Origin: Marivita sp. S6314
GTDB lineage: Bacteria; Pseudomonadota; Alphaproteobacteria; Rhodobacterales; Rhodobacteraceae
Assembly (NCBI RefSeq): GCF_023015985.1
Contig: NZ_JALKAO010000001.1
Span: 806,001-870,000 of the forward strand
DNA length: 64,000 nucleotides
Direction of reading: 5' to 3'
In this document: one piece after another, positions 43,959-52,516 of the stretch
Numbering within the stretch: the first letter of the stretch is position 1
How the letters are laid out: each line of letters begins with the position of its first letter
Position numbers and translations under genes: made by a program
The notes under the pieces: model-generated
Seen by the model: the letters and a program-made list of their open reading frames with translations, nothing else
The model's database searches: none
What the model was told of the DNA's origin: nothing

Positions 43959-45476
43959 TTATTCCGCCGGAGCCACGCTCTGACGTCCACCCTTGCGCAG
44001 ATACTTAACCAGCGGCAGCACAAAGAACAGGGCCGCAATGGCAATAAATGCCCCCGACAGCGGCCGCTCTACAAAGGCCAGCACATTGCCCTGCTCGGAA
44101 ATCAGCGTCTGGCGGAAGCTGCGCTCCATCAACGGCCCCAGCACCAGCGCCAACACCAACGGTGCCAACGGATAATCCGCCTTGCGCAACAGATAGCCCG
44201 CAACACCAAACCCGGCGATCAGCCAGACATCATGCATCTTCTGGCTCGGCGCAAAGCCCCCCACGATGCACAGCACCATGACCAGCGCACAAAGCACGGT
44301 AAACGGCATCCGCAACGCCCAGACAAACAGCGGGATCAGCGCGATGTTGATCAGCACCGCCGCAAAATTCGCGGTATAAAGCGACGAAATCAGCCCCCAC
44401 ACGAAATCCGGCTGCTCGATAAACAGCATCGGCCCCGGCATCAGCCCCCACATCACCATACCACCCAACAGCAGCGCCGTGGTGGGGGATCCCGGAATGC
44501 CCAGCGTCAGCATCGGCAAAAGTGACCCGGTCGAGGCCGCGTTGTTCGCGGTTTCAGGCGCCGCCACCCCTTCGATATTGCCCTTGCCAAAGCTCTCAGG
44601 CACTTTCGACGTGGACCGCGCGATCCCGTACGCCATGAGCGAGGCAGGCGTCGCCCCCGCCGCGGGCAACATGCCCACGAAAAACCCAAGGAAGGACCCA
44701 AGGCTCATCGTCTTCCACATCCGGTTCATCGCGCGGAACCCCGCGCCCAACTCGCGCAGCGTGATCTTCGCCGGTGTCACCGTCGGTGCCGTGCGCGACG
44801 TCTCGATCGTGTAAAGGATCTCCCCAATCCCGTAGACCCCGATCGCCAGCACCAAGAAACTGATCCCGGCATAAAAGCCCGGCAAATCGCCAAACACCAG
44901 ACGCGGTGATCCGGATATCAGGTCCAGCCCCACCGTGCTCAGCACCAGACCCAGACAGATCATAACAATCGTCTTGAGCACATCATCACCGCCCAGACCC
45001 ACAAAGGTGGTGAACGCCAACAACACCAATGCGAACTCCTCGGCAGGCCCGAACGCCAACGCCAGATCCGCCAGCGGCACCGCAAAGAGCGTGAACAGCA
45101 CAACCGATATCGTGCCCCCGACGAACGACGCCACCGCCGCTGCAATCAGCGCCAATCCCGCCTTGCCCTGTTGCGCCATCGGGCGTCCATCAAAGGTGGT
45201 CGCCACCGCCGTCGACGCCCCCGGTATCCCCAGCAAGACCGATGAAATCGCGCCGCCATACATCGCGCCGTAGTAGATCGCACACAAAAGGATGATTGCA
45301 GAACTGGGCGGCACGATGAATGTCAGCGGCAAAACAATCGCCACCCCGTTCACCGACCCAAGCCCCGGCATCGCGCCGATAAACAACCCCGCCGTGACTC
45401 CAAGGATCACGATCATCAGGTTCAGCGGCGACAGCGACGTGGCAAAACCTTCGCCTAAGAGTGCAAGCGTTTCCAT
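43959..45476 (-). CDS. tctA: tripartite tricarboxylate transporter large permease (TctA)
   Basis: A 505-residue membrane protein with about twelve helices. GAMPGLGSVNGVAIVLPLTF, YYGAMYGGAISSVLLGIPG and LGIPGSPTTALLLGGM are the two inverted family signatures. It imports small carboxylates with the TctC binding protein and TctB. It follows tctB by 12 bases. Confidence 0.92.
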   Translation of the reverse strand: METLALLGEGFATSLSPLNLMIVILGVTAGLFIGAMPGLGSVNGVAIVLPLTFIVPPSSAIILLCAIYYGAMYGGAISSVLLGIPGASTAVATTFDGRPMAQQGKAGLALIAAAVASFVGGTISVVLFTLFAVPLADLALAFGPAEEFALVLLAFTTFVGLGGDDVLKTIVMICLGLVLSTVGLDLISGSPRLVFGDLPGFYAGISFLVLAIGVYGIGEILYTIETSRTAPTVTPAKITLRELGAGFRAMNRMWKTMSLGSFLGFFVGMLPAAGATPASLMAYGIARSTSKVPESFGKGNIEGVAAPETANNAASTGSLLPMLTLGIPGSPTTALLLGGMVMWGLMPGPMLFIEQPDFVWGLISSLYTANFAAVLINIALIPLFVWALRMPFTVLCALVMVLCIVGGFAPSQKMHDVWLIAGFGVAGYLLRKADYPLAPLVLALVLGPLMERSFRQTLISEQGNVLAFVERPLSGAFIAIAALFFVLPLVKYLRKGGRQSVAPAE

Positions 45477-45488
45477 GTCCCGGTCCCC

Positions 45489-45977
45489 TTAGAAAAACAT
45501 CGCGTAAAGCGGAAAGAACCAAGGCTCCGTGATGCCCTTGGGCAGCAGGATCTTCAGCGTCACTTCAAAGAAAAAGAACAAAAACACCGGCGTTCCCACG
45601 GTCAGGCAGGCCGTCAACAGCCACGAATGCCCTCCAAAAATCCGGATATACCAAAAGATGAACAGCGGGATCGCCACATAAGCCCCCACAACCGGGATCA
45701 GGCCAATGGTCACAAACAGCGCAACCACCACCACGATCACACTGCGCAGCATGACACCGTCAAAAAACTTCTGATCCGTCGGCTCCGCCCCGAGGCTGCG
45801 CACCAGAATGCCCGCAGCCGACAGCATCATGATCAGCGACAGCCAGAACGGAAACGCGCCACCGCCAGGGCCGCCGGTCATCCCGTTCCACCCAATCGGC
45901 AACGCAACCGCGTGCCACATGAAATAGGCCGAAAGCCCCATGATCGCGATCGCAATGACCCTGTCCGCAACAAGCAT
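45489..45977 (-). CDS. tctB: tripartite tricarboxylate transporter small permease (TctB)
   Basis: A 162-residue protein with four predicted helices (for example DRVIAIAIMGLSAYFMWHAVAL and VVVVALFVTIGLIPVVGAYVAI) and the conserved GPGGGAFPFWLSL near residue 37. Order tctC-tctB-tctA on the minus strand, with a stem-loop between tctC and tctB. Confidence 0.88.
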   Translation of the reverse strand: MLVADRVIAIAIMGLSAYFMWHAVALPIGWNGMTGGPGGGAFPFWLSLIMMLSAAGILVRSLGAEPTDQKFFDGVMLRSVIVVVVALFVTIGLIPVVGAYVAIPLFIFWYIRIFGGHSWLLTACLTVGTPVFLFFFFEVTLKILLPKGITEPWFFPLYAMFF

Positions 45978-46032
45978 GTCCTGTCCCCTGCCCTGAACGG
46001 TTCAACCGGTCACAGCCGGTCTTGTGAAAACG

Positions 46033-46056
46033 GGGCCGGAACATGCGCTCCGGCCC
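46033..46056 (-). promoter_or_regulatory. intercistronic stem-loop after tctC
   Basis: Perfect 8-bp stem GGGCCGGA/TCCGGCCC with an 8-base loop, between the tctC stop and the tctB start. Position mirrors the hairpins after the sugar, TRAP and choline binding-protein genes. Confidence 0.55.
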
Positions 46057-46087
46057 ATGGTCTTTGAAAAATCGTGGACGTTTCGGG

Positions 46088-47077
46088 TTACGACGACCCG
46101 TCACCTTCCATATCGGCCAGGATCGCCGCATGCTTGGCGCGCTCTTCCAGGAAATACGCCTGAAGCTCGTCCCCGGTCAGGAAATCCGCCATCAGCGCCT
46201 TGTCCGTCGTGTATTGCTGCCACTCGGCGGTTTCCGACAGCTTCTCGAACATCTCGGTGTAATAGGCGACCGCCTCGGCAGGCATATCCTTTGGTCCAAC
46301 AAACGACCGCTGCATCCAGTAGACGATGTCATGGCCCAGCTCTGTCGCGGTTGGCACGTCGGGGAACACATCCAGCCGCTCGGGCGTGAAGGCCGCAATC
46401 GGGCGCGACTTGCCCGCCTGCCAGAAGCCCATCTGCTCGGACGGATTGTTCACGGTGCTGTCGATATGACCCCCCACAAGGTTCTTGGCCACGTCACCGC
46501 CCCCTTTGAAAGGCACATAGGTGATCTTGATCCCAAACTCTTTCTCCAGCATCGCGGTGACAAGGCTGTCTTCCTGCCCGGTCCCGGTGCCGCCCATTTT
46601 CCATTCGCCACCCGACGCTTTCACGGCTGCGACCCAATCCTCCATGGTCTGGATGTCGCTGTCCGCATTGACCCACAACACGAACGTGTCCAGCGCCATG
46701 CGCGCGATCGGCGTGAACTCCTCGATATCAACACCAATGTCATTGCGAATGGGCGTGGTGTAATAGCTGTTCAGCGTCGCCATGATCTTGTGCGCGTCAG
46801 CTTCATTGTCCTTGAGATAGCGCAGCGCTTCCGCCCCGGACCCACCGCCCTTGTTCACCGGCAGAACCGGCATGGAGGCCAGGTTCTCTTTTTGGATGAT
46901 CGACTGGAACAAACGCGCCAAACGGTCCGCACCGCCGCCCTGACCGGCCATGATCACCATTTCGATCGGCTTTTGTGGCTTCCAGCTGTCTGCCAGGGCA
47001 GAGGTTGCGCCCGTTGCCAGCAGGGCAAGGGATGCAACCCCGGCCAATGCTGCACGACGTGTCATCTTGTTGATCAT
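46088..47077 (-). CDS. tctC: tripartite tricarboxylate transporter binding protein (TctC)
   Basis: A 329-residue periplasmic protein. The signal peptide has a twin-Arg start (MTRRAALAGVASLALLATGATSALA follows MINK), possibly Tat-compatible. PIEMVIMAGQGGGADRLAR, VNKGGGSGAEALRYL and VPFKGGGDVAKNLVGGHID are family blocks that form the carboxylate pocket. GGAGGA precedes the ATG at 47077. It is divergent from the ScfR-like regulator across 166 bases. Confidence 0.9.
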   Translation of the reverse strand: MINKMTRRAALAGVASLALLATGATSALADSWKPQKPIEMVIMAGQGGGADRLARLFQSIIQKENLASMPVLPVNKGGGSGAEALRYLKDNEADAHKIMATLNSYYTTPIRNDIGVDIEEFTPIARMALDTFVLWVNADSDIQTMEDWVAAVKASGGEWKMGGTGTGQEDSLVTAMLEKEFGIKITYVPFKGGGDVAKNLVGGHIDSTVNNPSEQMGFWQAGKSRPIAAFTPERLDVFPDVPTATELGHDIVYWMQRSFVGPKDMPAEAVAYYTEMFEKLSETAEWQQYTTDKALMADFLTGDELQAYFLEERAKHAAILADMEGDGSS

Positions 47078-47196
47078 GTAATATCCTCCCATGTGCCTTA
47101 CCCGCAAGTCCGGGCAATCTCTGCCGCGGCTCTCCCGTCGGACTTGGGAAGATAGATACCCTGAGGAAATTTTATTTCACGAATAATAGGGTTTGC

Positions 47197-47218
47197 TTGT
47201 TAATCCTTGCCTTAACAA
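47197..47218. promoter_or_regulatory. inverted repeat upstream of the ScfR-like gene
   Basis: Perfect 7-bp arms TTGTTAA and TTAACAA around an 8-base spacer, 25 bases before the regulator start and 119 from tctC. The AT-rich dyad in an otherwise GC-rich gap is a candidate autoregulatory operator. Confidence 0.45.
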
Positions 47219-47243
47219 ATCTTCTTTTTGTAAAATTGTAACT

Positions 47244-48650
47244 ATGAGCAAGACCTTTATCGGCCCCCAATTGCGCCAGTTGCGCCGTCAAAACAAGCAC
47301 ACGCAGGCCCAGATGGCCCAGCGCCTTGGCATCAGCCCGGCCTATGTAAACCTGCTGGAAAACAACCAGCGCAGCCTGTCGGTGCAGGTGCTTGTGGCAC
47401 TGACGGAAGCCTACGGCGTCGACATGCGCAGCCTCGTCACCAATTCCGAAGCGACCAAGCTGGCAGACCTCAGAACCGCCGTGCGCGACCCGGTCTTTGC
47501 CGATGATCCCCCCGATCTGACGGAACTGCGCTCGGCCCTCGATCATGCCCCCACGCTGGTGGACCGATTCCTGCATCTGCACCAGACGCATCGCGCCATG
47601 ACCGACCAGTTCCGCAGGCTGGCGGGGCGCTCCTCCGGCAACGACCTGCAGCTGAAATCCCCCGAAACCGCGATCCATGACGTGTTCCGCGCCAATGAAA
47701 ACCATTTTGCCCCGCTCGAAGATCAGGCCGAAAACCTGCGCGCGCGTCTGGGGGGCGACAATGACGATATGTATGCCCTGCTCAAACGGCATCTGCGGCT
47801 CGAACACGGGATCGCCTCAAGCGTGCGCAAACTCTCGGACATGCCTTCCGCCTTTCGCCTGTTCCGCGAAACCGACGGCGTGGTCTACCTCTCCGAAGCG
47901 CTGGATCATGCCAACCGCATCTTTCAGCTCGCCCATGTGATCGGCCTGCTCGAAGCGCGCGACACGGTGCAGGAATACGTGTCGGCCAGCGGCATCACCG
48001 AAGATGCCGGTCGCGCGCGCCTGACGGTCGAGCTGACCAATTATTTCGCCGCCGCCGTGCTCATGCCCTATTCCGAATTCCTGTCGCTGGCCGAGGCCAC
48101 GCGCTACGATATCGACAGGGTTGCGGCCGGGTTCGGCACAAGTTTCGAAATGGTGTGCCAGCGGCTCACCACCCTGCAACGCGACGGTCAGCGGGGCATC
48201 CCGTTCTTTTTCCTGCGCGTGGATCGCGCCGGCAATGTCTCCAAACGCTTCAACGCCACAACCATCGCTTTGGCCGAAGAAGGCGGCGCCTGCCCGGTCT
48301 GGGACATCCACGGCGCGTTCCAGGTGCCCGGACAGATCCTGCCGCAATTTGTCGAAATGCCGGACAAGGGCCGGTTCTTCACATTGTCCCGCACATCCGA
48401 CCGCCCCATGCTCGGCCCCCGGCTTCAGGCACGGCGGCTGGTGGTTGCCATCGGCTGCGACACCGACCACGCCCCCCGGATCGGCTACGCGCGGCGTTTC
48501 AACATGTCCGACACACAGCTTTTCGCGCCGATTGGCACAAGCTGCCATGTCTGCCCGCGTCAGGCCTGTTCGCAACGCGCGCACCAACCCTTGCACGTCA
48601 CCCTGCCGGTGGATGCCAACCGTCGCGGACAAACCCGTTACGAAAGTTGA
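47244..48650 (+). CDS. XRE-family short-chain acyl-CoA-responsive regulator (ScfR/RamB/PccR type)
   Basis: A 468-residue regulator: N-terminal XRE helix-turn-helix (QLRQLRRQNKHTQAQMAQRLG, then ISPAYVNLLENNQRSL), a central peptidase-like ImmA/IrrE-related region (ELTNYFAAAVLMPYSEFL without an intact HExxH), and a C-terminal DUF2083 domain with the Cys cluster SCHVCPRQAC. Relatives RamB and PccR control glyoxylate, propionate and acetyl/propionyl-CoA use. Divergence from tctCBA-ligase suggests control of that operon by the acyl-CoA product. The ATG at 47244 gives the conserved MSKTFIG start. Confidence 0.85.
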   Translation: MSKTFIGPQLRQLRRQNKHTQAQMAQRLGISPAYVNLLENNQRSLSVQVLVALTEAYGVDMRSLVTNSEATKLADLRTAVRDPVFADDPPDLTELRSALDHAPTLVDRFLHLHQTHRAMTDQFRRLAGRSSGNDLQLKSPETAIHDVFRANENHFAPLEDQAENLRARLGGDNDDMYALLKRHLRLEHGIASSVRKLSDMPSAFRLFRETDGVVYLSEALDHANRIFQLAHVIGLLEARDTVQEYVSASGITEDAGRARLTVELTNYFAAAVLMPYSEFLSLAEATRYDIDRVAAGFGTSFEMVCQRLTTLQRDGQRGIPFFFLRVDRAGNVSKRFNATTIALAEEGGACPVWDIHGAFQVPGQILPQFVEMPDKGRFFTLSRTSDRPMLGPRLQARRLVVAIGCDTDHAPRIGYARRFNMSDTQLFAPIGTSCHVCPRQACSQRAHQPLHVTLPVDANRRGQTRYES

Positions 48651-48716
48651 TCACCCGTCGCATTGGGATGCCCGGTTCCGCGTGCTAAGCCCGGGCCAAC
48701 CAACAAGGACCCGACG

Positions 48717-50882
48717 ATGCATCACCCGCTGCCACTCACCCAAGACCTCGTCCTGATCGGAGGAGGCCACACACACGCGCTGGTCCTGCGCAAATGGGCA
48801 ATGGCCCCCCTGCCCGGCGCGCGGCTGACCCTGATCAACCCCGGACCAACCGCGCCCTATTCAGGCATGCTTCCCGGGTTTGTCGCCGGTCACTACAGCC
48901 GCGCCCAGCTTGACATTGACCTTGTCAAACTCGCCCAGGCCGCAGGCGCGCGGCTCATCATCGGGTCTGCCACAGGCATCGACCTGGCCACCGGCACCAT
49001 CGCCATCGACACCCATCCGCCCATCGGCTTTGACGTCGCCGCCATCGACATCGGCATCACCTCGAAAATGCCAGACCTGCCGGGCTTCCGCGACCATGCC
49101 GTGCCTGCCAAACCGCTTGGCCCCTTTGCCGCCAAATGGGACACGTTTCGCAATCAGGACGGACCCGCCACCATCGCCATCATCGGCGGCGGTGTTGCCG
49201 GGGCCGAACTGTCCATGGCCATGTCCCACGCGCTCAAGACACGCAACCCCGCCGCGTCGGTTCACATGATAGATGCCCAAACCGCCTTGTCCGCCCTACC
49301 AGACAGCAGCGCCCGGAAACTGCGCACCGCCCTGCAAACCGCGGGCGTCACCCTGCGCGAACACGCCACGATCACGCATCTTAGCCAGAACACCGTTCAT
49401 TTTGCGGACAACACCACCCTGCAGGCCGATTTCATCACGGGTGCAGCCGGCGCGCGCCCGTATGATTGGCTGACTGAAACGGGCCTCACCACGGAAAACG
49501 GCTTTGTCACCGTCGACAAACACCTGCAAAGCAGCGATCCACGCATCTTTGCCGTCGGCGATTGCGCCCACATGGCCCACGACCCGCGCCCAAAGGCCGG
49601 TGTCTACGCCGTGCGGCAAGCCCCAATATTGCTACATAACCTGACCTCCTGCCTGACAAATGGGTCGCTGAAACCCTATGTGCCGCAAAAAGATTACCTA
49701 AAGCTTATCTCGCTCGGCAAAAAATCCGCGCTTGGCGACCGTTTCGGGCTGACATTCACCGGTCCGTGGGTCTGGCGCTGGAAAGACCGCATTGACCGCA
49801 AATTCATGGACCAGTTCGACACGCTGCCCAACATGCCGGTCCCACCCCTGCCGGATCGCCGCGCCAGGGGCATCGAGGACGCGCTGGGGCCCAAACCGCT
49901 CTGCGGCGGGTGCGGAGCCAAGCTCGGGCGCACCGCTCTGACACGGGCCCTGTCCCAACTCGCCCCGCCGCAACGCCCCGACATCCAGCCCCTGCCCGGT
50001 GATGACGCGGCCCTGCTGCTCACCGGCGGCACCCGACAGGTGTTCACCACCGATCACCTGCGCAGCTTCTGGGCCGACCCCGCCGTCATGGCGCGCATCG
50101 CAACGCATCACGCGCTTGGCGACATCTGGGCCATGGGCGCAGACCCGCAGGCCGCCACCCTGTCGATCACGCTGCCCCGGATGGCCGACCGTCTTGCCGA
50201 CCGCACGATGACCGAGATCCTCACAACCGCCGAAGAGGTGCTCACCGACGCAGGCGCGGACATCGTCGGTGGCCACAGCACCATGGGGGATGAGCTGACC
50301 ATCGGGCTGTCCCTCACCGGGCTGTGCACGGATGCCCCGATCACACTCAACGGCGCCAAATCCGGCGCTGCGCTCATCCTGACCAAACCCATCGGCACCG
50401 GTGTGCTCATGGCCGCCACCATGTCCCGCGCCGCCTCGGGCGCAGACACCGCAACCGCCCTTGCCGCAATGATGCAGGGTCAGGGCAACGCCGCGCGTCT
50501 CCTGCGCGCCGATGCCCAGGCCATGACCGACGTCACCGGCTTCGGCCTGGCCGGACACCTGCAAAATATCTGCGCCGCATCACAGCTCTCCGCCACGCTC
50601 ACGCTTGACGCAATTCCAATGCTGGACGGGGCCGAAACTCTCTCGGAACAGGGTGAATATTCGTCGCTCTACCCAAGCAACCGACAGGGGTTCGACCACA
50701 TCCCCGACACGCCCCGCAGCCGCCTGTTGTTTGACCCGCAAACCAGCGGCGGTCTTCTGGCCGCTGTCCCCGAGGCCAAGGCCGACACGCTTGTCGCGGC
50801 GCTGCACGCAAAGGGCTACACCCACGCTGCCCGCATCGGCCATCTACATGACGGACCGGCCGGTCAGGTTTCTATCGTCTGA
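48717..50882 (+). CDS. selD: selenide, water dikinase fused to an NADH-dehydrogenase-like oxidoreductase
   Basis: A 721-residue fusion. Residues 1-385 are a pyridine nucleotide-disulfide/NDH-2-like FAD protein (LVLIGGGHTHALVLRKW, IAIIGGGVAGAELSMAM, RIFAVGDCAHM). From about 390 a SelD domain follows with LCGGCGAKLG, catalytic Cys399 and Lys402 in the C-x-x-K spacing of E. coli Cys17/Lys20, then PGDDAALL, GDIWAMGADP, VGGHSTMGDELTIGLSLTG and TSGGLLAAV. SelD makes selenophosphate; the oxidoreductase half may supply reduced selenium. The two 3' ends of this gene and selU overlap by 19 bases (convergent). Confidence 0.92.
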   Translation: MHHPLPLTQDLVLIGGGHTHALVLRKWAMAPLPGARLTLINPGPTAPYSGMLPGFVAGHYSRAQLDIDLVKLAQAAGARLIIGSATGIDLATGTIAIDTHPPIGFDVAAIDIGITSKMPDLPGFRDHAVPAKPLGPFAAKWDTFRNQDGPATIAIIGGGVAGAELSMAMSHALKTRNPAASVHMIDAQTALSALPDSSARKLRTALQTAGVTLREHATITHLSQNTVHFADNTTLQADFITGAAGARPYDWLTETGLTTENGFVTVDKHLQSSDPRIFAVGDCAHMAHDPRPKAGVYAVRQAPILLHNLTSCLTNGSLKPYVPQKDYLKLISLGKKSALGDRFGLTFTGPWVWRWKDRIDRKFMDQFDTLPNMPVPPLPDRRARGIEDALGPKPLCGGCGAKLGRTALTRALSQLAPPQRPDIQPLPGDDAALLLTGGTRQVFTTDHLRSFWADPAVMARIATHHALGDIWAMGADPQAATLSITLPRMADRLADRTMTEILTTAEEVLTDAGADIVGGHSTMGDELTIGLSLTGLCTDAPITLNGAKSGAALILTKPIGTGVLMAATMSRAASGADTATALAAMMQGQGNAARLLRADAQAMTDVTGFGLAGHLQNICAASQLSATLTLDAIPMLDGAETLSEQGEYSSLYPSNRQGFDHIPDTPRSRLLFDPQTSGGLLAAVPEAKADTLVAALHAKGYTHAARIGHLHDGPAGQVSIV

Positions 50883-51919
50883 AGCACCTGCGCGATGCGC
50901 GCCGCGACATCCCTCAGATGCGCCGCGTCCAACCCGGCCGCCTCGATCCGCGCCACAACGGTCGGAGACAGCGCGCGCATCGACTTGGCATAGGCAAGGT
51001 CATAGTGATCCTCCATCAGCGACCGCGTCAGCGCCCGCTTGTTGCCCGCCGCACTCAACCCGATCCAGCGCGCCACAAGCGCCTGCCCGCGATGCGCCGC
51101 CAGCGGTGACAGCTTTGCCTGCAACCCGTCACTATCCGACAGGATGTCATCATAGGCCCGCACAAGATACGCGGTGCGCGCCTCGATCGGTGCGCGCAGT
51201 TCAATCCACGGGGCCAGCTTCATCGCGTCCCAAAGACTGGGCGGGATCAGAACATCCCCGATCTTGCTGCTTTCCGCCTCGACCAAAACAGGCCGCGCCG
51301 GATCCAGACGGATCAATTCCCGCGCCAGCGCGCTTTCGAACGCTTTCTGCGACGGCTGCGGTCCGATGCCCCCCAAAAGCGACCCCCGGTGATTGGCCAG
51401 ATCCTCAAGATCAACCACCTGAACCCCGCGCGCCTGCAGCAATGGCAATAGCGCGGTCTTGGCCGTCCCGGTATAGCCGCCAAGCTGCACAAATCGGAAC
51501 GCCAGCGGGTTCCGGTGCAGCATGTCAGCAACCAACCGCCGGTAGGTCTTGTACCCACCCGAAATCACGTCCGAGCGCCAGCCGATCTCTTTCAGAAGCC
51601 AGGCAAACGTGCCCGACCGTTGCCCGCCGCGCCAACAGTAGACCAAGGGTCGCCAGCCCCCGTCATGCTGCGCCAATCGCCCTTCGATATGTGCCGCTGC
51701 ATTGCGGAACACCAGCGCAGCCCCCAGCTTGCGCGCATCAAACGGGCTGACCTGTTTGTAAAGCGTGCCGACACGGGCACGCTCTTCATTGTCCAGCACC
51801 GGCAGGCTGATCGCCCCCGGCACATGATCTTCCGCATATTCCGCCGGGCTGCGCACGTCGATCACCGTATCAAACGTGTGATCCAGCAGCTCGGTCAAAG
51901 ACGAGGGGGATAGGGGCAT
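50864..51919 (-). CDS. selU: tRNA 2-selenouridine synthase
   Basis: A 351-residue enzyme (SelU/MnmH) that replaces sulfur by selenium, via a geranylated intermediate, at the wobble uridine of tRNA. N-terminal rhodanese domain with Cys95 in LVYCWRGGQRSG (Cys97 in E. coli), then a P-loop region GGYTGTAKT at 147-155 and the conserved EDLANHRGSLLG, VEAESSKIGD. It starts five bases after the pqiC stop, so it is probably transcribed with the pqi operon, and it faces selD. No selA or selB is in the window. Confidence 0.92.
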   Translation of the reverse strand: MPLSPSSLTELLDHTFDTVIDVRSPAEYAEDHVPGAISLPVLDNEERARVGTLYKQVSPFDARKLGAALVFRNAAAHIEGRLAQHDGGWRPLVYCWRGGQRSGTFAWLLKEIGWRSDVISGGYKTYRRLVADMLHRNPLAFRFVQLGGYTGTAKTALLPLLQARGVQVVDLEDLANHRGSLLGGIGPQPSQKAFESALARELIRLDPARPVLVEAESSKIGDVLIPPSLWDAMKLAPWIELRAPIEARTAYLVRAYDDILSDSDGLQAKLSPLAAHRGQALVARWIGLSAAGNKRALTRSLMEDHYDLAYAKSMRALSPTVVARIEAAGLDAAHLRDVAARIAQVLQTIET

Positions 51920-51924
51920 ACGAC

Positions 51925-52497
51925 CTAGCGCAAGAGCCCGATCAACTCGTCCGCCAACAGGCCAAGCGCACGTCCCTGCGCCTCTGTGACCGCCGCGGCC
52001 GTCACCTCTGTCAACGGGGCCGTCACCTTGAACCGCTCGACACGCTCGCGCGGCCGACCGTCCACCGCGCTGACCGCCGCCTGACCGGTGATTTCGAACA
52101 CGCCACTGACATCCGCCAGCATCTTGTCGATCCGCACATCCAGCCGCGCCGAAGGCCCATCCAAAAGCGGCCAGGGTTCCGCCGAAACCGTCGCACTGCT
52201 GCGCTCGTCCAGCAACTGCGCCAGCGTGCCGGTCACCGCGCGTTCCGGATCGTCCGCCCAGACCGCATCGCCCAGCGCCGTCAACGCGCCGGTCTCATTG
52301 CGCACCAGAATTTCGCTGCCCGAGGCATGGCTCGGCAACGACACGTCGCGCAGTTCCACCGTCCGCACAGACACCCGCGTCTGCGCCGCCGAAGCCGCAG
52401 GCGCGTCGATCAGGTAGCGGGCACTGTCGCCGGATCCGCAGGCCGCCAAAGGCAAGGCCATCACCATTCCCAAAGCGCGCCATTTCCCCCACATCAT
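51925..52497 (-). CDS. pqiC: ABC-type transport auxiliary lipoprotein, PqiC-like
   Basis: A 190-residue outer-membrane lipoprotein candidate: signal peptide with lipobox LPLAACG (Cys20), then the DUF330/PqiC pattern RYLIDAP, VRTVELRDVSLPSHAS and WADDPERAVTGTLAQLL. PqiC connects the PqiB needle to the outer membrane. AAGGA precedes tandem ATG codons. It starts 19 bases after the pqiB stop. Confidence 0.85.
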   Translation of the reverse strand: MMWGKWRALGMVMALPLAACGSGDSARYLIDAPAASAAQTRVSVRTVELRDVSLPSHASGSEILVRNETGALTALGDAVWADDPERAVTGTLAQLLDERSSATVSAEPWPLLDGPSARLDVRIDKMLADVSGVFEITGQAAVSAVDGRPRERVERFKVTAPLTEVTAAAVTEAQGRALGLLADELIGLLR

Positions 52498-52516
52498 ACC
52501 GCTCGTCCTTTTTGTT

